Positions 18,059 through 27,295 of a stretch of 64,000 nt of DNA are shown piece by piece. The notes below the pieces were generated by a model that ran no database searches, was not told the origin of the DNA, and saw only the letters and a list, made by a program, of their open reading frames with translations. The position numbers and the translations under genes are program-made. Position 1 is the stretch's first letter. The number at the start of each line of letters is the position of its first letter. The DNA is from CAZRSW01 sp964602845 (GTDB lineage: Bacteria > Chloroflexota > Dehalococcoidia > Lucifugimonadales > UBA826), in the NCBI GenBank assembly GCA_964602845.1, contig CAZRSW010000003.1:62001-126000 (forward strand). The letters run 5' to 3'.

Positions 18059-19120
18059 TCACTTTGATCCTAGGGCGTTACTGTTGCTACAACTGGGCAG
18101 TTTAAGCATCAGATTATCAAAAACCAATCTGTGATTAACATTGCTACGTATAAAGTGTGCTGACTTATCAATTGCAGACATAACCTTGAGCATATCAGTC
18201 AAGCTGATAATCTTACAAAAATGCTCAAACGTAGACAATCTCGACAAATTGAAGACAGACTGCAAGCTACCAATTTTCACCATTATTAAATCTCTCCACC
18301 ATTCCAACCACAGATTGATCTCCTCACGATATATGTCGTAGCTCATCCCATAAGCCTTTGAGATTACATTCGAATACACAAATCTATCTTCCAGATCACC
18401 AGCGACAGTCTCTTCAATCAAAGTGAACGCTCGCTCTCTCTTGTTCATAATATCTGGTCTGAGGAACGCGGCTTTGGCCCAATCTATTCTTCCCCTCGCT
18501 ATACGAGCTATCTCCCTAACATGAGGGCCAGAATTTGATTCATCATCTTCACCCTCGATTCTTCCCAAATATTCTTCTATTGTGTGACAAGGTATGGGTT
18601 CCAACTCCAATATTTGGCATCTAGATGAAATAGTGCTTAAAACATTCAATATGTTATTTGCTTGCAACAAAATCATGGTGTTTTGAGGAGGCTCTTCAAG
18701 CGTCTTTAAAAGTATGTTCGCCTGGTCAGCCCTCAAATCGTCCACACCAGAAAAAATAAATACTCTCATACGACCTTCAAATGGTTTTCTGTTTACGCGC
18801 GTGAGAAAATCGTCTCTTAGGACATCCATGCTTATAGCTTTATACGCTATTTGGTTAGCCTTAGATGAATTTCCTATAGCAAAATAGAACACGTCAGTAT
18901 GAGTATAATTTTCGATTCGTATGCACTGAGGACAATCACTACAAGGCTTACGATGAGACTCAGAATCGAGACAGTTCACGAATCTTGCTACATCTTGAGC
19001 AAACAAACTTTTGCCTATCCCTTCAATCCCAGTAATCAGGTAAGCATGAGCGACTTTTCCTAAAACATTTGCTCGGACAATGCTACTGCGCGCTTTAGAA
19101 TGGCCTACTGTATTCCACAT
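18059..19120 (-). CDS. holB: DNA polymerase III delta-prime subunit
   Basis: Clamp-loader delta-prime subunit. It shows a degenerate Walker A GIEGIGKSLFA, a zinc module with the CSDCPQC cluster near residues 55-65, and the sensor region LLKTLEEPPQNTMILL. The delta-prime C-terminal domain follows. It opens the sliding clamp together with DnaX and HolA. The start is placed at ATG 19120 because MWNTVGHSKA aligns with the usual start of these proteins; GTG 19129 and TTG 19126 are in frame just upstream and cannot be ruled out. It is divergent from htpX. Confidence 0.85.
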   Translation of the reverse strand: MWNTVGHSKARSSIVRANVLGKVAHAYLITGIEGIGKSLFAQDVARFVNCLDSESHRKPCSDCPQCIRIENYTHTDVFYFAIGNSSKANQIAYKAISMDVLRDDFLTRVNRKPFEGRMRVFIFSGVDDLRADQANILLKTLEEPPQNTMILLQANNILNVLSTISSRCQILELEPIPCHTIEEYLGRIEGEDDESNSGPHVREIARIARGRIDWAKAAFLRPDIMNKRERAFTLIEETVAGDLEDRFVYSNVISKAYGMSYDIYREEINLWLEWWRDLIMVKIGSLQSVFNLSRLSTFEHFCKIISLTDMLKVMSAIDKSAHFIRSNVNHRLVFDNLMLKLPSCSNSNALGSK

Positions 19121-19272
19121 ACCCAACACATATTATCTTTCAACTAATCCGATTCTATATCAACACCTTTAGTAATTAAAACCCAAAGGAGATAATCCCC
19201 AAAGGCGTCGTATGCATAAATTGTAGACCCTGGTACCTACAAAAGCGTGAAGTCAAATAAAGATATTAGCGG

Positions 19273-19278
19273 TATAAT
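19273..19278 (+). promoter_or_regulatory. -10 box of the htpX promoter
   Basis: A perfect TATAAT preceded by GCGG. The -35 region is poor: only GTCAAA about 15 bases upstream and an AT-rich stretch. The ATG of htpX lies 32 bases on, after an excellent AGGAGGT at 19298-19304. A weak -35 could mean activator dependence, for example by a membrane-stress signal, but this is only suggestive. Confidence 0.4.
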
Positions 19279-19309
19279 ATGAAAGGACAGGATAGTCAGG
19301 AGGTCAATC

Positions 19310-20248
19310 ATGCTGAATAAGACTCCAAAGAGTCACGCAATAGGCAGAGATTTCGGTCTGACCGCTCGTATGGCGTTAACGTTGGTACTACTTGGAGTAG
19401 CCTACCTAGCCCTATTTGGATTGTTGCTTATAGCTGGGATTAATCCAATTATAGTCATCGTTTTGGGAATAGCGATGGTATTTTTTCAATATTACATGTC
19501 AGACAAGCTTGTACTAGCCGCCACCAAAGCTAAGGTTGTCACAGAGGAGGAACAACCTAAGCTCCATGAAATGATCGACAGAATTTCAGCAGCAGCCGGA
19601 ATTCCTAAACCAAAGAAGATAGCCATTATGGACGAAGATGCCCCGAATGCATTCGCCACTGGTAGAAACCCGAAGAATTCCACAGTAGCAGTTACAACTG
19701 GGCTTATATCAAAATTAAACAACGATGAGCTTGAAGCAGTTATAGGCCATGAACTGGCCCACATCAAGAATCGAGACGTAATGGTTATGACATGGGCCAG
19801 CCTTATTATCGTTATTGCAGGCTATCTGATGCAAATGATGTTTTGGATGAGTTTGTTTGGAGGATTCGGTGGCCACCGCAGAAGTGGGGGCGGACAAGGA
19901 AATGCTTTCGCAATAATGATGCTTGTTTATGTAGGTGTCATATTAATCTACTTTGTAAGCCAAATGCTTATTATGGCCCTTTCTAGGTATCGGGAATTTG
20001 CAGCTGATAGAGGCGGCGCCTCCGTAACCGGAAACCCATCAGCCTTAGCGAGTGCATTGAGAAAAATAAGCGATCAAATGTCACTTATACCTGAGAAGGA
20101 TCTCCGTCAGGTCGAACACGCCAACGCATTCTTCATAATCCCGGTATTAAAATCAGGCTTCTTGAGCTCGATGGGAGCCAGTCACCCACCAACGGAAAAA
20201 AGAATACAACGACTGCTAGAGATGGAAAATACCCTGAGGGCCGGCTGA
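19310..20248 (+). CDS. htpX: Membrane zinc protease HtpX
   Basis: M48-family membrane protease that degrades misfolded membrane proteins, 312 residues. Two N-terminal transmembrane helices (about 18-62) precede the zinc site H147-E148-L-A-H151, and the third ligand lies in REFAADRGG. Two further hydrophobic segments (about 160-180 and 195-220) flank a Gly-rich loop. The start is ATG 19310, five bases after AGGAGGT. The pspAB-like gene lies 20 bases downstream, so the pair is probably one operon concerned with membrane stress. Confidence 0.94.
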   Translation: MLNKTPKSHAIGRDFGLTARMALTLVLLGVAYLALFGLLLIAGINPIIVIVLGIAMVFFQYYMSDKLVLAATKAKVVTEEEQPKLHEMIDRISAAAGIPKPKKIAIMDEDAPNAFATGRNPKNSTVAVTTGLISKLNNDELEAVIGHELAHIKNRDVMVMTWASLIIVIAGYLMQMMFWMSLFGGFGGHRRSGGGQGNAFAIMMLVYVGVILIYFVSQMLIMALSRYREFAADRGGASVTGNPSALASALRKISDQMSLIPEKDLRQVEHANAFFIIPVLKSGFLSSMGASHPPTEKRIQRLLEMENTLRAG

Positions 20249-20268
20249 CTGTTTGAGCGTATTCGTCT

Positions 20269-20835
20269 ATGTCATTTATAAAAGCTTTGTTTACCCTAGT
20301 ACGGACTCAAAAAAGCGAGACGGATCTCTTACGATTGCTAGATAGCTTAGAGCATTCTACTCTGGATGGATCCCAAATTTCCTCAACAAACGAGGCTGCG
20401 CTAATCATGAGCCCTAACAACCATCCTTTCTTTAACGATTTGCCAAATTCCGCTCACGAAATACTCAGTAACACCGGCTACGAAAACAACATAGGAATTC
20501 GTTTAGAGGATGACAACTTTGGTACTAAATGGATAATTTTTTCCGGAACCAATGGTGCAATATTAACGTCACTAGTCGACTCTATGAGCAAGGCGCTGGC
20601 AAATATACAGTTGGCTGATCAAATGATAGCTGCCGTTTTCAAATTCAATATAAACCTCAAGCCCATTTATTGTATCTGCAACTATCGCACGAAAAAATTC
20701 TACCCCTTTTCACCAATGGATAAGAAAACCAGAGACACAGATTTGGAAATGAACTTTGTTCACATACTTTCAACCCAAGGCATACCAATCGAACCTATTG
20801 AGCAATGGTATGCGCTCTGGGAAACTCCATTTTAA
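20269..20835 (+). CDS. pspAB: PspA-associated protein PspAB
   Basis: A 188-residue soluble protein recognised as PspAB-like by its conserved opening MSFIKALF, the AALIMSP region, DDNFGTKWIIF, MIAAVFKFN, the YCICNYRTKKFYPFSP segment and the C-terminal EQWYALWETPF. Its biochemical function is unknown. The family is tied to PspA/ESCRT-III-type membrane maintenance, and in several phyla lies beside htpX, as here. No pspA gene is in the window. There is no clear ribosome-binding site before the ATG, so it may be translated by coupling to htpX. Confidence 0.8.
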   Translation: MSFIKALFTLVRTQKSETDLLRLLDSLEHSTLDGSQISSTNEAALIMSPNNHPFFNDLPNSAHEILSNTGYENNIGIRLEDDNFGTKWIIFSGTNGAILTSLVDSMSKALANIQLADQMIAAVFKFNINLKPIYCICNYRTKKFYPFSPMDKKTRDTDLEMNFVHILSTQGIPIEPIEQWYALWETPF

Positions 20836-20841
20836 CTAAGT

Positions 20842-21084
20842 TTATTGCCGAGGTTCCCCATTAGAATGATGATCTTTCATAGAGAATAATCTAAGACACA
20901 AAACTATGGTCAAAGGAATGGATATCACGAGACAGGATAGCAACGTCAACATCAAATAAGGTCCCAAACCAATGAACCTGTCGATTGCTTCTATGATCCA
21001 GGAAAGAAGTATCGGATCACCCGGTTCGGAATGGTGCGGAAGCGATTTCGGATCATTGAACCAAATATTTGATATATTTAGCAT
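20842..21084 (-). CDS. Small single-pass membrane protein
   Basis: A possible 80-residue protein with no family I recognise. One strong hydrophobic helix (about residues 43-68, YLMLTLLSCLVISIPLTIVL) is followed by a short charged tail rich in His and Lys. The N-terminal 40 residues are soluble and acidic. It is antisense-facing toward pspAB with six bases between stops. No convincing Shine-Dalgarno sequence precedes the ATG. It is the only candidate in the 410 bases between pspAB and the ABC-F gene. Confidence 0.4.
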   Translation of the reverse strand: MLNISNIWFNDPKSLPHHSEPGDPILLSWIIEAIDRFIGLGPYLMLTLLSCLVISIPLTIVLCLRLFSMKDHHSNGEPRQ

Positions 21085-21245
21085 GGCTACTCTACCAATT
21101 TGTACAACCTACGTTACAGAACTCAAAATGACACTCATAGATCATACTTGAAAAAACATGATTTTACTTAACACTCCACAATAATATGATTGAAACTATA
21201 TTGGCAATATTAAAGAGGATCTTTCACAGCTAAACACGAGATACT

Positions 21246-23156
21246 ATGGCAATTCTGGGCGCTCATAACTTACAACTCCATTACGCCGACATTGAAATAT
21301 TTTCTGACGTTACCCTGCAAGTCGACGATTGCTCGCGAATCGGGATAGTGGGGCAAAACGGTTCAGGGAAAACATCCCTCATAAATGTTTTACTTGGTCA
21401 ACAAAACTTCGACAGAGGGAACGTATTCGTCACAGAAGGGCTCAAGATTGGATACGTCCCCCAGATGCCTTTAACCCAGGGTACAGGAACGTTAAGAGAT
21501 CAAATCATGGAAACTTTTGCGGATATTATCGCATTGGAATCAAAAATCGAAGCAAGCGCAGAGAATATACAAAGTAGCACCCCCGAACAAAGGACTAAGG
21601 CCGAAAATAATTACGCCAATCTGGTAGATCAATATGAGAGATTGGGAGGCTATGACTACCATAATGTAGCAGATCGCGTTATAGAAGGAATTGGCCTTAG
21701 GCCAGAGATCCTTAATACTAGGGTCTCTGACGCCAGTGGAGGTGAACGGACTAGAGCGGCGTTGGCAGCAGCCTTACTCACCAATCCAGATCTATTAATA
21801 TTGGATGAACCAACCAATTATCTCGACATCAAAGGTTTAGAGTGGCTGGAAGACTTTTTAAACAAATTCCAAAATGCGTTCTCCGTAATTTCCCACGACC
21901 GGTACTTCCTTGACCGTGTGGCTAAAGAAATTTGGGACCTAGATGCAGGACGGCTAAGACAGTATAAGGGGAACTATAGCAAATACAAAGACCAGAAATT
22001 AGAGGCTCTAAAACACCTACATCGTGAATACGAAAAACAGCAATCTTTCATAAAAAGAGAACAATCTTTCATATCACGTTATCATGCAGGACAACGTTCA
22101 AAAGAAGCCAGAGGTAGGGCCAGGAGGCTCAACAAAATAAAACAAATCGAAGTCCCGAAAGATCAAGACATCATGCATATCTCGTTGCGACCTGCGGAGA
22201 GATCTGGAGAAACGGTCGTGCAGACCAACGATTTAGTTATAGGACATTCGGAGGGGCAAGCACAAAAAAAGCTGTTAAGCATTCCCGACAATAAAATTCA
22301 ACGCGGTACTGTAACGGCCATAATTGGGGGCAACGGAACCGGCAAATCGACTCTTTTAAGTACTATCATCGGAGAAACTATGCCCCTACAGGGCACCATA
22401 GCTTTTGGGCACAACGTAAAATTTGCATATTATCGTCAAGGAGCAGATGACATACCAGGCGATAAATCTATTATAGATGCACTACTTGAGATAAGGAATA
22501 TCCCAATCGGAGAAGCAAGAAATTATCTAGCCCGATTCCTATTCTCGGGTGACGAAGTTTACGAAAAAGTCGAATCTTTGAGCGGCGGTGAGAAGAGCAA
22601 ACTCGCTCTTGCACGGCTACTCATTCGACAGCCTAATTTGCTCATTCTTGACGAGCCAAGTACCCATCTTGACATACCGAGCCAAGAAGCAATTGAAGTG
22701 ATGCTTAAAGGTTTCGATGGGACAATCCTTTTGGTTTCTCATGATAGGCGATTGATATCGATGATTGCAGATAAATTATGGGTTGTTGATCAAGACAAAA
22801 TTATGATATTTAATGGAACATACAAAGAATGGACTGGTAGGAATAATTCATCGACTTATAAGACTCCAACAAAGCAACCACGTTTGAACAAAAGACCAAT
22901 AGGCAAATCCAACAAACCTAGGTCTGCTTCAAAAAAAACTAAGGCTGGGAAACCATCAGCGCAAGATAATTATATTGAGGAAAGAGTCCTATCTCTTGAA
23001 AACCAAATTAAAGTTATAGAAGAGAAGCTTGAAGAAGCTTCGGATCTTGGTGACATAGACAAAATACGATCATATGGCCATGAGCACAAACAACTTAGTC
23101 TTGAACTAGATAATGTCCTCCATAAATGGGAGGGTCAAGATTCTCCAACTCCATAA
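21246..23156 (+). CDS. ABC-F family ATPase
   Basis: Soluble tandem-ATPase protein of 636 residues that likely works on ribosomes; no membrane domain is present. ATPase 1 has Walker A GQNGSGKTS (near 36-44), signature ASGGERTRAA and Walker B LLILDEP. ATPase 2 has Walker A GGNGTGKST (near 360), signature LSGGEKSKLA and Walker B LLILDEPSTHLD. The interdomain linker (about 235-310) is basic and helical. The last 110 residues form a basic stretch and a coiled coil (about 577-632), as in Uup/YdiF-like members. The 3' end overlaps the converging mobA-like gene by 22 bases. Confidence 0.93.
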   Translation: MAILGAHNLQLHYADIEIFSDVTLQVDDCSRIGIVGQNGSGKTSLINVLLGQQNFDRGNVFVTEGLKIGYVPQMPLTQGTGTLRDQIMETFADIIALESKIEASAENIQSSTPEQRTKAENNYANLVDQYERLGGYDYHNVADRVIEGIGLRPEILNTRVSDASGGERTRAALAAALLTNPDLLILDEPTNYLDIKGLEWLEDFLNKFQNAFSVISHDRYFLDRVAKEIWDLDAGRLRQYKGNYSKYKDQKLEALKHLHREYEKQQSFIKREQSFISRYHAGQRSKEARGRARRLNKIKQIEVPKDQDIMHISLRPAERSGETVVQTNDLVIGHSEGQAQKKLLSIPDNKIQRGTVTAIIGGNGTGKSTLLSTIIGETMPLQGTIAFGHNVKFAYYRQGADDIPGDKSIIDALLEIRNIPIGEARNYLARFLFSGDEVYEKVESLSGGEKSKLALARLLIRQPNLLILDEPSTHLDIPSQEAIEVMLKGFDGTILLVSHDRRLISMIADKLWVVDQDKIMIFNGTYKEWTGRNNSSTYKTPTKQPRLNKRPIGKSNKPRSASKKTKAGKPSAQDNYIEERVLSLENQIKVIEEKLEEASDLGDIDKIRSYGHEHKQLSLELDNVLHKWEGQDSPTP

Positions 23157-23740
23157 ATCCCATAGGCCTCATCATAATCTCTCTTATTGTTCAAATCTAG
23201 TCTAACTTGTGGATCTTGCAAGTCTACAAAATTTATAAACTTTTTATAGCGCTCAAAAACACCCTTAACTCCCAATGAATCGTCGTCAACAGACATCAGA
23301 TCTCCCAAAATACTACTAGAAAATATAGCAGGGTGCCCTCTTCTACCGTTAACCATAGGTGAAGTTATAAGGGCAGAATTATCTTTATGCGACACAATAA
23401 GTCTGCTAACGATTGATTTGGTCCTTGGCTGATCAACCCCTAGCAGTACTATCGAGTGTTGAGACTCTGAGACGGCCGACATTCCAATTCTTATGGACAA
23501 AGCTTTACTGTGCCTAAAATCTGGATTGTGCACTATTTTCACACCGGTGCAGCGTATATCGTCCTCTATTCTCTTAGTTTTATAACCAAGAACCACAATT
23601 ATTTCATCACATCCTGATTCATCAAGAACTCCTATTTGGTGACGTATCATAGTAGTCCCTTTCCAGGGTAAAAGTTGTTTCAATTCCCCCATACGACTAG
23701 AAACTCCAGCCGCGGTTAGCACCGCAGAAACACCTTTCAA
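23135..23740 (-). CDS. MobA/MocA-like nucleotidyltransferase
   Basis: NTP-transferase-fold protein of 201 residues. The N-terminal nucleotide signature LTAAGVSSRMGELKQLLPWKG is that of molybdopterin-cofactor cytidylyl- or guanylyltransferases. The HPAIFSS segment in the C-terminal half fits the MocA/PucB type. It probably attaches a nucleotide to the molybdenum cofactor for the hydroxylase at 30488-34138. It lies six bases after xdhC, forming a two-gene maturation operon. Members of this family can also use sugars, so the substrate is inferred from context. Confidence 0.85.
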   Translation of the reverse strand: MKGVSAVLTAAGVSSRMGELKQLLPWKGTTMIRHQIGVLDESGCDEIIVVLGYKTKRIEDDIRCTGVKIVHNPDFRHSKALSIRIGMSAVSESQHSIVLLGVDQPRTKSIVSRLIVSHKDNSALITSPMVNGRRGHPAIFSSSILGDLMSVDDDSLGVKGVFERYKKFINFVDLQDPQVRLDLNNKRDYDEAYGIYGVGES

Positions 23741-23746
23741 AGTATT

Positions 23747-24889
23747 CTACTTGACCCTTACAGTCGACTCGAGTTCAATCCGCACTTTCTCTTGAATCCG
23801 TGTCAAGTGGCTATCCTCTATTTTCATAGCCACCCCTGATCCTCCCAATCGAAACATCAATATCTCCGATATTATGCTGACAGCGATTTCCTCTGGGGTA
23901 CGTGCCTTGATATCTAGGCCAATTGGAGAACGAATTTCCTTGACGCGTTCTATTGGCAAACCATTCCTCAAAAGATCTTCATATATTAAAATGGTCTTCC
24001 TTAAACTTCCCATTAAGCCAACGTACCTCGCCTTGGTCTGGGCGGCTGCCATAAGAGCACTACCATCATACCTATGCCCTCGTGTGGCAATAACGATAAA
24101 AGTATTTGGGTTGACCGGCAATTTGCGTAACGCTTTTTCAGGCTTTTCATCCATGACGATATCAGCTTCTGGGAACCTATCTAAATTAGCAAATTCCTTG
24201 CGATCGTCCGTAACAAACAACCTAAATCCCAACGGCTTAGCTAAAACGGAAATTGCCTTAGAGACATGTCCCCCTCCACATAATACTAGTTGAGGCGGAG
24301 TAGTATATGCCTCTAAAAAATATTCTAGCCCTTGATCCCCAACTACATATTGATTTTGCCCATGAATCATCAAAGACTTAGCTTTCGTTATCGCGTCTTC
24401 ATCCACCACTTTATCCCCCAAAGATCCTTCAACCTCCCCATTTTCTCTTATTAAGAGTTTGTCTCCTAAAGAAACATTATTTGAACCTACCTTTGTTACA
24501 GTTGCTACCGCTACCGCTCCATGACCCGCATAGGCCTCTCGAATTTCCTCAGCATGGGGCAAGTATTGATCGGGCTGATAAATCGGATCAATAAGAAAGT
24601 ACATGGTTCCACCGCAAACCAAACCATCTTCAGCCGCCAATTCCTCATTCAGTTCGTACTCACGATACTTGGGCCCCTCCCCCTGTGCCATCATCTGCTT
24701 AGCCGCAAACCAAATATCCCCTTCAACGCACCCACCTCCTAGAGTCCCTGCACCAGTACCATCTTCCCTAACTAACAGCTTAGCCCCAGGTTTCTGTGGA
24801 GTAGATCCTTTTGTCCTAATTACCGTAGCCAGAACGATCCGTTCACCTTTTTCCAATCTGACCACAGCCTCACGAAATACTTCCTGCAT
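23747..24889 (-). CDS. XdhC/CoxI family molybdoenzyme maturation factor
   Basis: XdhC-type protein of 380 residues. In characterised systems it binds molybdenum cofactor, promotes its sulfuration and inserts it into xanthine-dehydrogenase-like enzymes. The N-terminal XdhC domain (ATVIRTKGSTPQKPGAKLLV, GGGCVEGDIW) is followed by a C-terminal Rossmann domain (LVLCGGGHVSKAISVLA, VTDDR). The conserved Cys in GGGCVEG is present. It is first in an operon with the mobA-like gene. Its likely client is the Mo hydroxylase about 6 kb away. Confidence 0.9.
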   Translation of the reverse strand: MQEVFREAVVRLEKGERIVLATVIRTKGSTPQKPGAKLLVREDGTGAGTLGGGCVEGDIWFAAKQMMAQGEGPKYREYELNEELAAEDGLVCGGTMYFLIDPIYQPDQYLPHAEEIREAYAGHGAVAVATVTKVGSNNVSLGDKLLIRENGEVEGSLGDKVVDEDAITKAKSLMIHGQNQYVVGDQGLEYFLEAYTTPPQLVLCGGGHVSKAISVLAKPLGFRLFVTDDRKEFANLDRFPEADIVMDEKPEKALRKLPVNPNTFIVIATRGHRYDGSALMAAAQTKARYVGLMGSLRKTILIYEDLLRNGLPIERVKEIRSPIGLDIKARTPEEIAVSIISEILMFRLGGSGVAMKIEDSHLTRIQEKVRIELESTVRVK

Positions 24890-25092
24890 TATGCTTCCTT
24901 ATACATTCATTGGTTCGATCAATCGAGGCCCCATTCAAGCTATCGACCATGTTAAATTATCAAGTGTTAGCTCTCTATTATATCAATCTCGGAATTCACC
25001 AAGATATCTGCTAATTGCGTGGAAATAATACACGCTTTATACTCAAAAGTGAGTAACCTAATCAAACGAAATAGATATAGGATCCCTCTATA

Positions 25093-25740
25093 ATGCGACA
25101 TACCCTCACCATACCATTGTTTCCCCTCAATACGGTACTCTTCCCGGGAGCAGTGATACCCCTGCAAATCTTCGAGGCGAGATATTTGGCGATGATCCAG
25201 GATTGTTTGTTAGCTAATTCCAAGTTTGGGGTAGTACTTATTAAAGAAGGGAGCGAGGTGGGAAATCCTGCAATACCTCACTCAGTTGGAACTATAGCAA
25301 AGATAATATCTGCTCAAGAAATTGCCAAAAACCGAATGTTGATTACAGTCAGGGGAGAACGTCGATTTAAGATAAGAAAGATTCTCAGAAACCGTCCATA
25401 TATTAACGCTGAGATCGATATAGAGTCTGTTAATAAGAAAGATGACATTCCCCAAAATGAAATCGAAAGATTCTGCGCCAAGACAACTCGCCATATCAAT
25501 CTCGTCCTTAATAAAAAAGGGGAATGGATAAAGGCACCGAAACTTCCATCAAGTCCCAAGATGCTATCGTACTTTATTGCTCAAACGCTCAGCATAGATT
25601 TGTTTGAACGCCAAAGATTACTTTCTGAACCTTCTCATCAAAAACAACTTGAGATTTGCAAAGAACACATGGATCGGGAAACTGACGAGATTATAGAAAA
25701 AATCTCTCTGGATCTTGTGAAAACTTTTCGACACCATTGA
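25093..25740 (+). CDS. Lon N-terminal (LON substrate-binding) domain protein
   Basis: A 215-residue protein made only of the Lon protease N-terminal domain (PUA-like beta barrel plus helical bundle). It opens with LTIPLFPLNTVLFPGAVIPLQIFEARYLAMI, the family hallmark. It lacks the AAA+ and protease domains, so it may bind peptides without cleaving them. The ATG start has an AGGA-type site about 11 bases upstream. The gene is divergent from xdhC and converges on the aminotransferase gene. Confidence 0.9.
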   Translation: MRHTLTIPLFPLNTVLFPGAVIPLQIFEARYLAMIQDCLLANSKFGVVLIKEGSEVGNPAIPHSVGTIAKIISAQEIAKNRMLITVRGERRFKIRKILRNRPYINAEIDIESVNKKDDIPQNEIERFCAKTTRHINLVLNKKGEWIKAPKLPSSPKMLSYFIAQTLSIDLFERQRLLSEPSHQKQLEICKEHMDRETDEIIEKISLDLVKTFRHH

Positions 25741-25777
25741 TTAAACACAAACAACATAATGATACAAGAATCAAATC

Positions 25778-26965
25778 TTAATCAAGCACGCCTTCCGATG
25801 AAAAAAAATCGGCTAGACGCGATATTCCTTCCTCTATTTGACTCGGTTGATTGTATCCGTAACAAAGTCGAATATAATTTTTACCGCTCCCATCAGGAGA
25901 GTAAGTGGTCCCTGAATGGAAGCCAACATCAATTTGGTCCAAGGCTTTATCCCTAAGATTGAGCAAGTCTACGCCATCATCCACATTCAGCCATATGTAG
26001 AGTCCTCCGTCGGGATTACTCCACTGCGCTGACGAACCAAAATTTTCACCCAGAGATGACAACATGGAATCTCTCTTCTTCCGTTGAATGGCATTAATCT
26101 CTTCGATGTGAGCATCCAAATATTTCCTAGCATATTTCTCCACCACAATTGCCGCAAATTCACTCACTCTATATTGCTTTATCCCCATTATCTTATCGAT
26201 CACCCGTCCCGGACCGGTCATGTACCCTAAGCTCATCCCAGGAGCAATGATCTTGGAAAATGATCCCACATACATGACAGTTTCCCCATCATCCAAATGA
26301 TGGAAGGAAGTAACCGGTGGACCTGAGTATCGATTGTCGGCATAGCAATCGTCCTCTAATATTGGCACGCCGTATTTCCTTGTTATAGAAAGGATCTCTT
26401 GCCTACGGGATCCAGGCATGGTCCAACCTTGGGGGTTTTGAAAAGTCGGAATAAGATAAACAAACTTGGGTTTCTTCGATTGACTTATGGCTTCCACCAA
26501 TAATGATTCAAGTCCATCAGGGTCCATCCCCAACTCATCGGATTCTACCCCTCTGATATCAGCAAATTGCATCCGAAGGGTATTTAATGTCCCACCGTAG
26601 ACAAAACTATCAGTGACCACGACATCTCCTGGATTTACAAGGACTCTGCATATCATCTCAATCACCTGATTCGATCCATTCCCAAGGATAATTTCATCAG
26701 CAGACACTGATATTTGACGATCCCTAGCAATCTTCTCGGATACATATTCTCGCAAATACACATTACCTTGTGGATGAGGGTAGACCGCGAGGTCTGATCC
26801 ATGTTCTCTCAAAGCTTCAGTTGCACATTCAATCATATGATCGAATGGAAGTGATTTAGGATCAGGATAGGCAACAGCAAAATCATATTTACCACGTCTT
26901 GCCGGTTCTATACGAGTCCCTTCAGGTAAATTTTCAGCAAACATCGACTCAAAATCCACTACCAT
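25778..26965 (-). CDS. PLP-dependent aminotransferase, class I/II
   Basis: Fold-type I aminotransferase of 395 residues, similar to 2-aminoadipate/aromatic (LysN, MocR-catalytic) enzymes. The Schiff-base Lys is in GSFSKIIAPG. The cofactor-anchoring Asp is in LEDDCYADNRYSG, and NPQGWTMP carries the substrate-binding Asn. The C-terminal YIRLCYGYNQ holds the carboxylate Arg. There is no DNA-binding domain, so it is not a regulator. ATG 26965 follows GGAGG at a good distance. The amino donor is unknown. Confidence 0.88.
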   Translation of the reverse strand: MVVDFESMFAENLPEGTRIEPARRGKYDFAVAYPDPKSLPFDHMIECATEALREHGSDLAVYPHPQGNVYLREYVSEKIARDRQISVSADEIILGNGSNQVIEMICRVLVNPGDVVVTDSFVYGGTLNTLRMQFADIRGVESDELGMDPDGLESLLVEAISQSKKPKFVYLIPTFQNPQGWTMPGSRRQEILSITRKYGVPILEDDCYADNRYSGPPVTSFHHLDDGETVMYVGSFSKIIAPGMSLGYMTGPGRVIDKIMGIKQYRVSEFAAIVVEKYARKYLDAHIEEINAIQRKKRDSMLSSLGENFGSSAQWSNPDGGLYIWLNVDDGVDLLNLRDKALDQIDVGFHSGTTYSPDGSGKNYIRLCYGYNQPSQIEEGISRLADFFSSEGVLD

Positions 26966-27295
26966 CTATTCAATCCTCCGTTCTGAAGTTTTTAGTCCAA
27001 CAAGAATTGATACTAGTAGTTTTGCTATAGTAATTCAACCAATATTGTCAAATAGATTACTTCCAATTCTAGTACTTATAAAAATTTGAGCCCGAAAGAC
27101 AACCTACTGATCAAACCCGGCTGGGATAGTAATAGACAATTCAACGCATTAGTCATATTGAATATTTTCGCCACGATAACTAGGACTGCCAACTATCAAG
27201 ACTTGTAATCTGTTCTGCTATAACTAGATCTGACACTGCCGTGAGCAGGTGTTACACTGGCAACATCAACTTCAAAACAAAGCGCTAGTAAGTGA
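26966..27295. other. Divergent intergenic region, aminotransferase/uvrA
   Basis: A 330-base region between diverging genes. It holds the minus-strand promoter at 27010-27038. On the plus strand a TATAAC -10-like box at 27219-27224 has only a poor -35. I see no LexA-type palindrome, RNA gene or ORF of note. The uvrA start lacks a strong Shine-Dalgarno sequence. Confidence 0.5.
27010..27038 (-). promoter_or_regulatory. Promoter of the aminotransferase gene
   Basis: Read on the minus strand: TTGAAT (27038-27033), a 17-base spacer, then TAGTAT (27015-27010). The -35 and spacing match those of the pyr promoter at 54939. Transcription would begin about 40 bases before the ATG. Confidence 0.4.
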
